Shown: piece by piece, positions 21,531 to 30,306 of the stretch
Position numbering within the stretch: the first letter of the stretch is position 1
Layout: each line of letters opens with the position of its first letter
NCBI GenBank assembly: GCA_017745175.1
Contig: JAGHZY010000007.1
Coordinates: 32,723-96,722, forward strand
Reading direction: 5' to 3'
Origin: Sphingopyxis sp.
GTDB taxonomy: Bacteria; Pseudomonadota; Alphaproteobacteria; Sphingomonadales; Sphingomonadaceae
DNA length: 64,000 nucleotides
Translations under genes and position numbers: made by a program
The notes under the pieces: generated by a model
Seen by the model: the letters and a program-made list of their open reading frames with translations, nothing else
The model's database searches: none
What the model was told of the DNA's origin: nothing

Positions 21531-23492
21531 ATGCACCGACTGACCGCCCTGTTGCTCGCGAGCAGCCTGCCCTTCACCGCCACCGCACAGGATGCCGCCA
21601 GCGAAGCGACGCGTACCGCGCAGGCCGAGATCGCCAAACGCCTGCCGCTGGACGATCCGCGCGACGAGGCCAGCGTGATGCGCGGCAAGCTTGCCGAAAT
21701 TCCGGGCGGGGTGATCCAGAGTGCCGACGGCAAGATTGTTTGGGACCGGCGGCCGTACGAATTTCTCAACAAGGCCGAGACGCCCGATACGGTGAACCCG
21801 TCGCTGTGGCGGCAGGCGCGGCTCGACGCGGTGCACGGGCTGTTCGAGGTTGTACCCGACAAGATCTGGCAGGTCCGCGGCTATGACATCTCGGTGATGA
21901 CGATCATCCGCGGCAAGACGGGATGGATTATCGTCGATCCCTTGTTGTCCGAAGAGGCGGCCGCCGCGAGCTGGAAATTGTTCGCCGACACGGTCGAGGC
22001 GAAGAGCGGCAGGCTGCCGATCAGGGCGGTGATCTTTTCGCACAGCCACAGCGACCATTTCGGCGGCGTCGGCGGCATCGTGAACCCCGAACGAGTCAGG
22101 GCGGAAAAGATCCGCATCATCGCACCGCACGGCTTTTCGGAAGAGGCGACGTCGGAGAATGTGCTCGCGGGCGGAGCGATGGGGCGGCGCGCGCTCTACA
22201 TGTTCGGCGCGATCCTGCCGCCCGGCGAGCGAGGGCAGATCGATACCGGACTGGGCCCGAAGCTGTCGTCGGGAACGGTCGGCTATATGGAGCCGACCGA
22301 GACCGTCGGCGAAAAGGGCGGGTCGCTGGCGATCGACGGGCTGGTTTTCGATTTCCTCGATGCTGGCAGCACCGAGGCGCCTTCGGAATTCGTCTTCTAT
22401 GTACCCGCCTACAAGGCGCTGCATACGACCGAAGTCGTCACGCACACGCTGCACAATGTGCTGACCCTGCGCGGGGCGCAGGTGCGCGATGCGCTGCACT
22501 GGTCGAAGGTGATCGACGCGATGCTGCTGAAATGGGGCGGCAAGGCCGAGGTCGCGATGGCGTCGCACCATTGGCCGACATGGGGTGCGGGCGAGGTATC
22601 TTCGCTGCTGGCGAACCAGCGCGATGCCTATCGCTATGTTCACGACCGCACGCTCTTTCTCGCGAACCGCGGCGCAACCCTGCACGAACTCGCCGACCAG
22701 ACCGCCGAGGCGCCGGTACAGGCGGCCGATTTCGCGACGCGCGGCTATTATGGCACGCTCAACCACGACATGAAGGCGGTGTATCAGCGCTATTTCGGCT
22801 GGTGGGACGGCAATCCGGCGAATTTCAACCCGCTTCCGCCCGAGCAATCGGCACCCAAATATGTCGCGCTCGCGGGCGGGGCGGAGAAGCTGCTCGCGGC
22901 GGGCAGGGCCGCGATCGCGGCAGGTGAATATCGCTGGGCGGCCGAGCTTTTGAACAAGCTCGTTTTCGCGCAGCCCGGCGACAAGGAAGCACGCGCAGCG
23001 CTCGCATCGGCGTATGACCAGCTCGGCTATCAGGCCGAGTCGGGCGCGTGGCGGAACTATTATCTCGCCGGCGCAGCGAGCCTGCGCGGCAATGCCGTCG
23101 AGGCATCGACGCGCAACGGGCAGAGCCGCAGCTTCGTCAGCGCAATCCCCACCGCGATCTTCTTCGATGCGCTTGCGACGCGTTTCGACGCCGCGAAGGG
23201 CAGCGCGGTCAAAGGCACGTTCCAGTTCGTCCTGCCCGACAGCAAGGAGACGGTCGCGGTGGTCGTCGGCGGCGGGGTCGAATTCCCGCGCTATGGCGTG
23301 ACCGATCCGGAGCCGACCGCAACGGTGACGATCGACCGCAAGATTCTCGACGAAGCGATGATGGCGCGCGCGCAATTCCCCGCACTGATCCAGTCGGGCG
23401 CGATCCGGATCGACGGCAACCGCACGGCATTCCTGCAATGGTTCGCGCTCCACCCGCCGGCGGACCCGCGCTTCAATGTGGTTGTGCCATGA
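21531..23492 (+). CDS. Alkyl sulfatase of the SdsA1 type (metallo-beta-lactamase fold)
   Basis: A 653-residue exported hydrolase. A signal peptide (LLLASSLPFTATAQ) is followed by a metallo-beta-lactamase domain with the zinc motif HSHSDH at residues 171-176 and further ligands in HTTEVVTHT and ASHHWPTWG. A dimerisation domain and a C-terminal SCP2-like domain complete the SdsA1 architecture. This family hydrolyses primary alkyl sulfates such as SDS to alcohol and sulfate in the periplasm. The length is typical. It sits beside a flavodoxin-like gene on the other strand, and 25 bases later the PH-domain operon begins. Two sulfotransferase-type genes lie 10 kb upstream, but nothing ties them to this enzyme. 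Confidence 0.9.
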   Translation: MHRLTALLLASSLPFTATAQDAASEATRTAQAEIAKRLPLDDPRDEASVMRGKLAEIPGGVIQSADGKIVWDRRPYEFLNKAETPDTVNPSLWRQARLDAVHGLFEVVPDKIWQVRGYDISVMTIIRGKTGWIIVDPLLSEEAAAASWKLFADTVEAKSGRLPIRAVIFSHSHSDHFGGVGGIVNPERVRAEKIRIIAPHGFSEEATSENVLAGGAMGRRALYMFGAILPPGERGQIDTGLGPKLSSGTVGYMEPTETVGEKGGSLAIDGLVFDFLDAGSTEAPSEFVFYVPAYKALHTTEVVTHTLHNVLTLRGAQVRDALHWSKVIDAMLLKWGGKAEVAMASHHWPTWGAGEVSSLLANQRDAYRYVHDRTLFLANRGATLHELADQTAEAPVQAADFATRGYYGTLNHDMKAVYQRYFGWWDGNPANFNPLPPEQSAPKYVALAGGAEKLLAAGRAAIAAGEYRWAAELLNKLVFAQPGDKEARAALASAYDQLGYQAESGAWRNYYLAGAASLRGNAVEASTRNGQSRSFVSAIPTAIFFDALATRFDAAKGSAVKGTFQFVLPDSKETVAVVVGGGVEFPRYGVTDPEPTATVTIDRKILDEAMMARAQFPALIQSGAIRIDGNRTAFLQWFALHPPADPRFNVVVP

Positions 23493-23517
23493 TGGTCCGA
23501 AAGACTAACGGACGAGC

Positions 23518-24048
23518 ATGACCGACACGCCCGCCGCGCACCCGACCGATCCCTTCGATCCCGACGCCATCAACGCCGCCGAAGGTCTCGATCCGGTCGA
23601 TCCGGCCTATACGCAGGTGCTGCGCATTGCGACGGCGCTCAATCTGATCCCGCTCGCGATCGGCGCGAGCATCTTCGACGCACTGCTGATCCGCCACATC
23701 GACGGGCCCTATGGCCTCATCACCGCGCTCGCCTGGCTCGCCGCGGTCGTCATGATCGCGACCTTTCCGTCGCGGCGCGTGGCGCGCTGGGGGTACAGGA
23801 TCGGCGAAGGACAGCTTCGTGTCGCGCGCGGATGGCTGTTCCGCACCGATACGATCGTCCCCTTCGTGCGCGTCCAGCATATCGACGTCGGACAGGGGCC
23901 AATCGAGCGCTGGTTCGGCCTGTCGCACCTGATCGTCCACACGTCGGGCACGCACAACAGCACGGTGACGCTGCCCGGGCTGCACGCCGACCTCGCCGCC
24001 GCGATGCGCGAGACGATTCGCCGGCATATCCAGACCGATTTCGCATGA
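23518..24048 (+). CDS. Bacterial PH-domain (bPH2) membrane protein, YdbS-like
   Basis: 176 residues. Two membrane helices (NLIPLAIGASIFDALLI and LITALAWLAAVVMIAT) are followed by a bPH2/DUF304 domain with the signature GEGQLRVARGWLFRTDTIV and PFVRVQHIDVGQGPIERW. This pairs with a larger YdbT-like protein encoded directly downstream, whose ATG overlaps this stop codon as ATGA. YdbS/YdbT pairs occur in many bacteria, and in Bacillus they are linked to resistance to certain antimicrobial compounds; the biochemical role is open. Inner-membrane location is expected. Confidence 0.85.
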   Translation: MTDTPAAHPTDPFDPDAINAAEGLDPVDPAYTQVLRIATALNLIPLAIGASIFDALLIRHIDGPYGLITALAWLAAVVMIATFPSRRVARWGYRIGEGQLRVARGWLFRTDTIVPFVRVQHIDVGQGPIERWFGLSHLIVHTSGTHNSTVTLPGLHADLAAAMRETIRRHIQTDFA

Positions 24049-25562
24049 ACGACGCCGTCGCCATAACGACAGCCGAAGCCGAACCCGACTGGCAGCGGCT
24101 GCATCCCGCGACGCTGGCGCTTGCGGTCGTCAAGCTGGGTCCGCGGTCGTTGCAGTTTCTGCCCGCGGTCGCGGCCTTGGGCTTTACCGGCAACTGGATC
24201 TGGATCGTCCCCGCGATCGGCGCCTTTTTGCTAATCTCGCTGGCCGCCGCCTGGTTCCAGTGGCTGCGCTTCCGCTTTCTTGTCGGCGGCGACGAGGTGG
24301 TGATCGAAAGCGGCGTGCTGTCGCGCCAGCATCGGACGATCCCGTTCGACCGCATTCAGGACGTCAGCATCGAACAGGGGCTGGTGTCACGCGCGCTCGG
24401 CATCGCCAAGGTGGGGTTCGAAACGGGCGCAGGCGGTAAGGAAAATGACGCGAGCCTCGACGCGATCGCGCTGGATTCCGCGCAGGCGCTGCGCACGACG
24501 ATCCGAGCGCATCGCAGCGGTGAGGTGGCAGCACCCGTTGCAACCGCCGATGCGTCCGAAGCGCCTCCCTTCGTCGAGGACCGGCTGCTGTTCGCGATGA
24601 CGCCGCGCCAGTTGCTGATCGCCGGCCTGTTCAACTTCTCGCTTGCCGCGCTGGCCGTGGTCGGCGCGGGCATGCAGTTTTTCGACGGGCTGTTGCCGTT
24701 CGATTTCAACGTCTTCAACCCGATGGACTGGATCAATATCGCCGAGGATTATGGGCTCGACCAATGGCTGCTCGCGCATCGCTGGATCGCGGGGGTCGGC
24801 GCAGCGCTGTCGCTGCTGCTGATCGGCTTCGCGAGCGGGATTGCGACGATGTTTTTCGCCAACTGGGATTTCCGCCTGACGCGCGAACCGCGCGCGCTGC
24901 GCCGCACGCGCGGCCTCACGACGCGCACCGACGTCGCGGTGCCAGTGAAGCGCGTGCAGGCGGCGATCCTCGTCACCGGCTGGTTTCGCCAGCGCTTCGG
25001 CTGGCACGAACTGCGCCTGCAGAGCCTTGCGAGCGACGGCGAGAAGGAGCGCGACCATCAGGTCGTGCCCTTCGCCAAGCTCGGCGAGATCGACCCGGTG
25101 CTAAGCGAAGTCGCGATCCGGCGCCCCGATGCCGGGCAGGCGTGGCAGCATAGCCACCGCATCGTCGCACTCGGGCCGATCACCGGCGCTGTGTGCGCGA
25201 CGATTGGCGGCGGGGTCGCACTGTATCTGGGCAATGAAGTCGGCGGGCTCGGGCTCGTCGCGGCGCCACTGATCGCGCTCATCGCCTTCTGGGCGGCGCG
25301 CTTCCATCGCTGGGCCGACCTCGGCGAACAGGTCGCGATCCGCCGCGGCGCGTGGAAACCCAAGATGACCTTGCTGCCGCACGCGTCGGTGCAGAGCGTC
25401 GACCTCAAGAGCGATTTCATCCTCCGCCCGCTGGGCCTCGCGACGCTCGTGTTCGGCGTGCCCGGCGGCAGTTCGCTCGCGACGCACGAGATTCCCGCGA
25501 TCCCGCTCGCCGCCGCAATCGACCTGCGCACGCGCATCCTCGCCGCGAGAGCGCGGTCATGA
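24045..25562 (+). CDS. Bacterial PH-domain (bPH2) membrane protein, YdbT-like, with three PH domains
   Basis: A 505-residue protein that starts inside the stop codon of its partner (ATGA at 24045-24048). It carries repeated bPH2 units: GDEVVIESGVLSRQHRTIPF with IQDVSIEQ (about residue 90), TRTDVAVPVKRVQAAILVTG (about 300), and EQVAIRRGAWKPKMTLLPHA with SVQSVDLKSDFILRPLGLAT (about 450). Several pairs of membrane helices separate them. This is the YdbT plan, which likely binds its YdbS-like partner in the inner membrane. Its stop overlaps the recJ start by four bases, so three genes are in one coupled transcript. Confidence 0.85.
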   Translation: MNDAVAITTAEAEPDWQRLHPATLALAVVKLGPRSLQFLPAVAALGFTGNWIWIVPAIGAFLLISLAAAWFQWLRFRFLVGGDEVVIESGVLSRQHRTIPFDRIQDVSIEQGLVSRALGIAKVGFETGAGGKENDASLDAIALDSAQALRTTIRAHRSGEVAAPVATADASEAPPFVEDRLLFAMTPRQLLIAGLFNFSLAALAVVGAGMQFFDGLLPFDFNVFNPMDWINIAEDYGLDQWLLAHRWIAGVGAALSLLLIGFASGIATMFFANWDFRLTREPRALRRTRGLTTRTDVAVPVKRVQAAILVTGWFRQRFGWHELRLQSLASDGEKERDHQVVPFAKLGEIDPVLSEVAIRRPDAGQAWQHSHRIVALGPITGAVCATIGGGVALYLGNEVGGLGLVAAPLIALIAFWAARFHRWADLGEQVAIRRGAWKPKMTLLPHASVQSVDLKSDFILRPLGLATLVFGVPGGSSLATHEIPAIPLAAAIDLRTRILAARARS

Positions 25563-27325
25563 GCGAGGCAGCACTCGGGATCACGCAGTCGATCAAGGGC
25601 CAGCCGTGGCACTGGCGGCGCGCGAGCGCCGACATGGCGACCGAGAATCTCGCGCCCGACGATCTCGTCACGCAATTGCTGCTCGCGCGCGGGGTGACGC
25701 GCGACGACCTCGACCGCCAGCGCACGCCGACCTTGCGCGGCTTCATGCCCGACCCGTCGCTGTTCCGCGACATGGATGCCGCCGCGGCGCGGCTCGCCGA
25801 TGCGGTCGAGCGCAAGGAGGCGGTGACGATCTTCGGCGACTATGACGTCGATGGCGCGACGTCCGCCGCCCTGCTCGTACGGCTGCTTCGCGGCCTCGGC
25901 CTGCCCGTCGGCGCCTATATCCCCGACCGGTTGATGGAGGGCTATGGCCCGTCGGGCGCCGCGCTGGTGAAGATCGGCGCGGCGGGGTCGAAGCTTGTCG
26001 TCACGGTCGATTGCGGCGCGCAGGCGTTCGACGCGATCGCCGAGGCCAGGGCGGCGGGGGTCGAGGTGATCGTTGTCGATCATCATCAATGCGCGACGAC
26101 ACTGCCCGCGGCCTTTGCGCTGGTGAACCCGAACCGGCTCGACGAGGTTCCCGATGCCGCGATCCACGGCAATCTCGCCGCGGTCGGCGTCGCCTTCCTG
26201 CTCGGCGCGGCGTTGCTCCGCACCTTGCGCGCGCGCGGCTTTTTCGCGACGCGCGACGAGCCCGCGCTGATCGACCTGCTCGACCTTGTCGCGCTCGGCA
26301 CCGTCGCCGACGTCGCGCGCCTCACCGGCTTCAACCGCGCGCTGGTGACGCAGGGGCTGAAGGTGATGGCGCGGCGCGGCAACACCGGCCTCGCTGCGCT
26401 GATGGACGCCGCGCGGCTCACCAGGCCGCCGAGTGCGAGCGACATGGGCTTTGCGCTCGGCCCGCGCATCAACGCCGGCGGGCGCGTCGGCAAGTCCGAT
26501 CTTGGCGTGCGGTTGCTCACGACATCGGACCCGCAGGAAGCCGCCGACATCGCGGTCGAACTCAACCGGCTGAACGAGGAACGGCGCGCGATCGAGGCGG
26601 CGGTACTCGAACAGGCGATCGAGGCGAGCGCCGCGTGCGGCAATGCCCCCGTCGCGATCGTCGCCGGGCAGGGCTGGCATCCCGGTGTGATCGGCATCGT
26701 CGCCGGGCGCCTCAAGGAACGGCTGCACCGCCCCGCCATCGTCATCGCGGTCGACCAGGACGGCACCGGCAAGGGATCGGGGCGTTCGATCAGCGGGGTC
26801 GACCTTGGCGCCGCGATCCTCGCCGCGAAGGAGACGGGACTGCTCGTCGCGGGTGGCGGGCACGCAATGGCGGCGGGGCTGACCGTCGCCGCCGACAAGG
26901 TCGATGCCTTGGGTGCCTTCCTCAACGACCGCCTCGCCGCCGACGTCGAGCGCGCGAGCGGCGACAAGTCGCTGCTGATCGACGCAGTGCTCGCCCCGCG
27001 TGGGATCAGTCCGCTCTGGTGCGACGCGATCGAGAGCGCGGGCCCTTATGGTGCCGGCTGGCCCGCGCCGCGCGTCGCCACGGGGCCGGTGCGAATCGTC
27101 GAATCGGGAATCGTCGGCACCGACCATATTCGCCTGATCGTTTCGGGCGATGATGGCGCGCGCTTCAAGGCTGTCGCCTTCCGCAGCGCTGCGACCGAGC
27201 TGGGGCAGACCCTGCTCCACGCACGCGGACGCAAATTGTGGCTCGCGGGGCGCGCGAAACGCGACAACTGGGGCAACCAGCCGGCGGCGGAGCTGCATCT
27301 GGAGGATGCGGCCTGGGCCGATTAG
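25559..27325 (+). CDS. recJ: Single-stranded-DNA-specific exonuclease RecJ
   Basis: A 588-residue 5'-3' ssDNA exonuclease of the DHH family, used in recombination and mismatch repair. Motifs are intact: DYDVDGATS from Asp94, VDCG, VVDHHQ with DHH at 174-176, NPNRLDE, and in the DHHA1 half a GWHPGVIGIVAGRLKE stretch and GRSISGVDL with a GGGHAMAAG loop. The ATG at 25559 overlaps the YdbT-like stop (ATGA); readings that start earlier lie within that gene. An OB-type C-terminal domain follows. Translation coupling to two PH-domain membrane proteins is unusual for recJ. Confidence 0.96.
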   Translation: MSEAALGITQSIKGQPWHWRRASADMATENLAPDDLVTQLLLARGVTRDDLDRQRTPTLRGFMPDPSLFRDMDAAAARLADAVERKEAVTIFGDYDVDGATSAALLVRLLRGLGLPVGAYIPDRLMEGYGPSGAALVKIGAAGSKLVVTVDCGAQAFDAIAEARAAGVEVIVVDHHQCATTLPAAFALVNPNRLDEVPDAAIHGNLAAVGVAFLLGAALLRTLRARGFFATRDEPALIDLLDLVALGTVADVARLTGFNRALVTQGLKVMARRGNTGLAALMDAARLTRPPSASDMGFALGPRINAGGRVGKSDLGVRLLTTSDPQEAADIAVELNRLNEERRAIEAAVLEQAIEASAACGNAPVAIVAGQGWHPGVIGIVAGRLKERLHRPAIVIAVDQDGTGKGSGRSISGVDLGAAILAAKETGLLVAGGGHAMAAGLTVAADKVDALGAFLNDRLAADVERASGDKSLLIDAVLAPRGISPLWCDAIESAGPYGAGWPAPRVATGPVRIVESGIVGTDHIRLIVSGDDGARFKAVAFRSAATELGQTLLHARGRKLWLAGRAKRDNWGNQPAAELHLEDAAWAD

Positions 27326-27450
27326 CGGCCGGCGAGAGCCGCCCGGGTGGCCGACCGAAACAGCCCTGCGCAATATTTTTGCGCGGGCGTACGTCGCCAT
27401 GCTTGACCGCACCGGAACGCACGTCTAAGGCGCCCGCTCACCGATCAGAC

Positions 27451-27526
27451 GGCCCCTTCGTCTAGCGGTCTAGGACGTCGCCCTTTCACGGCGAAAACAC
27501 GGGTTCGAGTCCCGTAGGGGTCACCA
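27451..27526 (+). tRNA. tRNA-Glu (anticodon TTC)
   Basis: 76 bases that align without gaps to the E. coli tRNA-Glu layout. The acceptor GGCCCCT pairs with AGGGGTC (one G-U), the anticodon loop is CTTTCAC, the T-arm is GGGTTCGAGTCCC, and CCA is encoded. A GGGAGC/GCTCCC hairpin lies just downstream (27535-27551). Confidence 0.95.
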
Positions 27527-27577
27527 TCGGTCACGGGAGCGGTCGGCTCCCCGTTTCATGATATCCCCGACCCTCAA

Positions 27578-27652
27578 GGCCCCTTCGTCTAGCGGTCAGG
27601 ACGCGGCCCTCTCACGGCTGAAACACGGGTTCGATTCCCGTAGGGGTCACCA
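27578..27652 (+). tRNA. tRNA-Glu (anticodon CTC)
   Basis: 75 bases, nearly a copy of the upstream tRNA-Glu but with loop CTCTCAC (anticodon CTC) and one base less in the D-loop. CCA is encoded. The two genes are 51 bases apart. The decayed integrase that follows 165 bases later makes the 3' end of this tRNA the natural attachment site candidate. Confidence 0.95.
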
Positions 27653-27816
27653 ACATTCTCTCCCAGAGGATGTCAGGAAATACCATAACTAGCTGAATTC
27701 TGCGGATTTTCTGTGACATAAGTATCCCATATGGAGCGGCCGCGTGCCACCGGTTACCACCATCTGGATGGTGTATTTGATGGTAGCGCGACCCTCCCGA
27801 ATCAGGAGGTACCATC

Positions 27817-28625
27817 ATGGCACTTACCGCGATTGCAATCAGGAACGCGAAGGGACGAGACAAGCCCTACAAGCTCACCGACGGCGGCAGTCTATTTCTG
27901 TATGTGACGCCGGGTGGCCGTCGCTATTGGCGGATGAGCTATCGCCATTTCGACAAGCAGAAGACGCTGGCGTTCGGCGTCTATCCCGACACCGGCCTTG
28001 CCGAAGTCCGCGAGCAGCGCGATGCGGCCCGTAAAGTCTTGGCGCGGGGCGAAGATCCGGGCGCGCGAATCAGCTTGGAGAAGCTTGCGACAGCCGTCGC
28101 AGCAGCCAGCAGCTTCAAGGCTGTTGCCGACAAATGGCTGGTGAAATTCGAGCGCGAAGGAGGCTCCGCGGTCACCATGAAGAAGAAGCGCTGGTTGCCG
28201 GGCTTCATCAACGATTCTATCGGCAAACGCCCCATCGCCTCGATCTCGGCACCGGAGCTTCTGATGATGCTCCGCAAAATGGAAAGCAACGGTCGTTATG
28301 AAACGGCCAAGCGCCTCCGCAGCACATGTAGCCAGATTTTCGCTGCGCCATCGCCACGGCCCGAGCCGAGCGCAACATTGCCGCCGACCTTCGCGGCGCC
28401 CGGATTGTGCCCCAGCCTGTCCACCGTGCCGCGATCACACTAGCGCCAGTGATGCAGGCGGCCTGCTACGCGCCATCGCGGCGTTCGAGGGCCACCCTTA
28501 CACCAAGGTGGCCCCTTCGCCTGTTGCCGCATGTGTTCGTCCGCCCCGGGAGAGCTCCGTTTCGCCGAGCGGATCGACTTCGATTTCGACAAGACGCTGT
28601 GGGTCATCCCGAAGCACAAGCCATG
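27817..28625 (+). pseudogene. Decayed P4-type tyrosine integrase
   Basis: The first 170 codons are intact and typical of P4-like integrases: the Arm-binding DUF4102 domain (ARNAKGRDKPYKLTDGGSL-type, GVYPDTGLAEVREQRDAAR) and the start of the core-binding domain (FKAVADKWLVKFERE). The frame breaks near 28340. The expected sequence then continues in other frames: AIATARAERNIAADLRGAR, then GGLLRAIAAFEGHPYTKVA, LLPHVFVRPG, and ELRFAERIDFDFDKTLW, so at least three frameshifts are present. The sequence stops at about 28625; the HxxR and catalytic Tyr parts are missing. A perfect AGGAGGT precedes the ATG, and an ACCATC/GATGGT inverted repeat lies upstream. It cannot be functional. Confidence 0.88.
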
Positions 28626-28656
28626 AAATTGATCGCGCTAGGGGTCGCCATTTGTC

Positions 28657-28793
28657 CGGGGATACGAGGTCGCCCTCGTTTTTGCGATCCTCATCGTCGA
28701 TAAGGATGAACATCCGGCCATTTCGTGCTCGTCGATGATGTCCTCAATCGACGAAAGGGCGGGATAGCACCGCGTATCACGAGACATGGTCAT
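28657..28793 (-). pseudogene. ribB 5' fragment (3,4-dihydroxy-2-butanone 4-phosphate synthase), truncated
   Basis: Reading down from ATG 28793 gives MTMSRDTRCYPALSSIEDII then DEHEMAG, and after a one-base shift RMFILIDDEDRKNEGDLVSP. That is the N-terminus of bacterial RibB (SSIEDII..GRMFILVDDEDRENEGDLV). Similarity stops near 28657, where unrelated sequence meets the integrase remnant. Its ATG shares one base with the stop of the FMN reductase gene (TAATG), so the two were once coupled. An intact, different ribB lies at 48500. Confidence 0.7.
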
Positions 28794-29419
28794 TACGGTC
28801 TCACATCAAGTGGCAGAGATGGGGCGTGGCAGGCTCGGATGGCCGCCGGTGACGGATTGGGATGTCCGAGTAGGTCATGTCCCGGTTCGAGACCGAGGGC
28901 GGACCTGAAGTGATATGCCGCCTCGTTGAGCATCGCGCTTGTCGGCCCTTCTACCGTAAAGGCCTCACCGTCGATGCGGACATCGCCTTCGAGAACGAAC
29001 ACGCTCTGGATTATGTGACGCGCGCCCATCGATTGCAGAACGGGCCGAAAACCATAGTCGAGCGCCAGCACATGCGCGACGCTGCCACCTGTAGCGCAGG
29101 GCAACACAACCTTCCCCGCGAGACCGAACTGAGGCAGGATGTCGAGGAATGACTTCAGAAGCCCGGAATAAGACGCTTTATAGATGGGTGTCGCGATCAG
29201 CACCCCCTGCGCGCGCTGAACCGCCTCGACGGCGTCTGCCATCAGCGGATCGGAAAGATCGCCGCGCAAGAGGGCTTTCGTCGGCAAGTCCCGCACCTTG
29301 AGATGGTGACTGACGAAATCTTCGCAAACGACATTGTCGAGCAGATGGTCCACGACACGGGCCGTCTTCGATGTCGGAGAAGGGCTGCCTGACACGGCCA
29401 GGATCAGTTTTTGTGTCAC
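28793..29419 (-). CDS. NADPH-dependent FMN reductase, SsuE/MsuE family
   Basis: A 208-residue flavin reductase. It starts at GTG 29419 (GGGAG just upstream) with LILAVSGSPSPTSKTARV, the FMN phosphate loop, and continues ATPIYKASYSGLLKSFLD and GGSVAHVLALDYGFRPVLQ, all typical of SsuE. SsuE-type enzymes supply free reduced FMN to a two-component monooxygenase. No obvious partner monooxygenase adjoins it; the nearest luciferase-like monooxygenase is at 56247. A truncated ribB is fused to its 3' end by a TAATG overlap, so the original operon likely made both the flavin and its reductase. The final 20 residues may be altered by the rearrangement. Confidence 0.87.
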   Translation of the reverse strand: MTQKLILAVSGSPSPTSKTARVVDHLLDNVVCEDFVSHHLKVRDLPTKALLRGDLSDPLMADAVEAVQRAQGVLIATPIYKASYSGLLKSFLDILPQFGLAGKVVLPCATGGSVAHVLALDYGFRPVLQSMGARHIIQSVFVLEGDVRIDGEAFTVEGPTSAMLNEAAYHFRSALGLEPGHDLLGHPNPSPAAIRACHAPSLPLDVRP

Positions 29420-29522
29420 ACATGACTCCCGGGGATTCCTGCTTTGAGGGCCGGCGAATCAGATCAAATTAACGAATTCAATCCGGTTCGGCCGAATCTC
29501 GAAACTGTATGAGAGGATATGA

Positions 29523-30302
29523 TCAGGTGCCCTTCCGCCTGGCGAATTCAGCGACCGCTTGCTTGAAATAGTCGGACTGGTTGACCATCGGCACCAAGTC
29601 GAGCTCGCGCTGCAGCACCTGTTCCAGTGACTGGGCACCCTCCGCATAGACTGATTTCGTCAGCGCGACGCTGAGCGGTGCAAGCGCGGCGAAGCCTGCG
29701 GCCGCGTTGCGTGCAGCTTCGAACGCGGCGCCGGGCGCACAGAGTTCGTCGGCCAGACCGAGGTCGACGGCCGAAGTGCCGTCGACCTCGGTGGGGACCA
29801 TCAACATCCGCCGCGCCGCGATCGGGCTGATCCGCTGCTGCAGGCTCCACATGATGCCGAGATCGCCGATCAGGCCGATCTTGCCGAAGGCTGTAATCAG
29901 CCGTGCGTTTTTGGCGACGACAAGATGATCGCAGGCGAGCGCGATCGAAAGCCCGCCGCCGGCAGCGATCCCCTCGACCGCGGCGATCACCGGCTTCGGT
30001 CCGGCCGCGATTGCGCGAACAAGTCCGTGGACTTCCTTCATATTCTCACGTGTCGCATTGGCGGAGGGTGGTGCTGCATCCGGGGCGATGCGCGAAAGGT
30101 CCGCGCCCGAACAGAAATGCGCGCCTTCGCCCGTCAGGATGATCGCGCGGCAGGCGTCGTCCTTGGCCAGAGCGCTGATATGGGCGGTAAGATTTCGCCG
30201 CATGTCGGGCGTGAAGGCGTTGCGCCGCGCAGGGTTCGACAGGGTCAGGATCGCGATCGCGCCATCGCGATCGAGCGAGACGGCAGGTTCGGTGCTCGTC
30301 AT
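29523..30302 (-). CDS. Enoyl-CoA hydratase/isomerase (crotonase) family protein
   Basis: 259 residues with the crotonase fold: LTLSNPARRNAFTPDMRRNL, the oxyanion-hole sequence GAHFCSGADLS, and VEGIAAGGGLSIALACDHLV. Hydratases usually have Glu in the GGGxEL position, but here it is Ser (GGGLSIALACD), so simple hydration is doubtful. Isomerase, hydrolase or dehalogenase chemistry is possible. The gene begins four bases after the stop of the amidohydrolase-like gene and is in the same minus-strand unit. A CoA-ester step in the cluster is likely, with the substrate unknown. A 103-base gap separates it from the FMN reductase gene. Confidence 0.85.
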   Translation of the reverse strand: MTSTEPAVSLDRDGAIAILTLSNPARRNAFTPDMRRNLTAHISALAKDDACRAIILTGEGAHFCSGADLSRIAPDAAPPSANATRENMKEVHGLVRAIAAGPKPVIAAVEGIAAGGGLSIALACDHLVVAKNARLITAFGKIGLIGDLGIMWSLQQRISPIAARRMLMVPTEVDGTSAVDLGLADELCAPGAAFEAARNAAAGFAALAPLSVALTKSVYAEGAQSLEQVLQRELDLVPMVNQSDYFKQAVAEFARRKGT

Positions 30303-30306
30303 TGCT

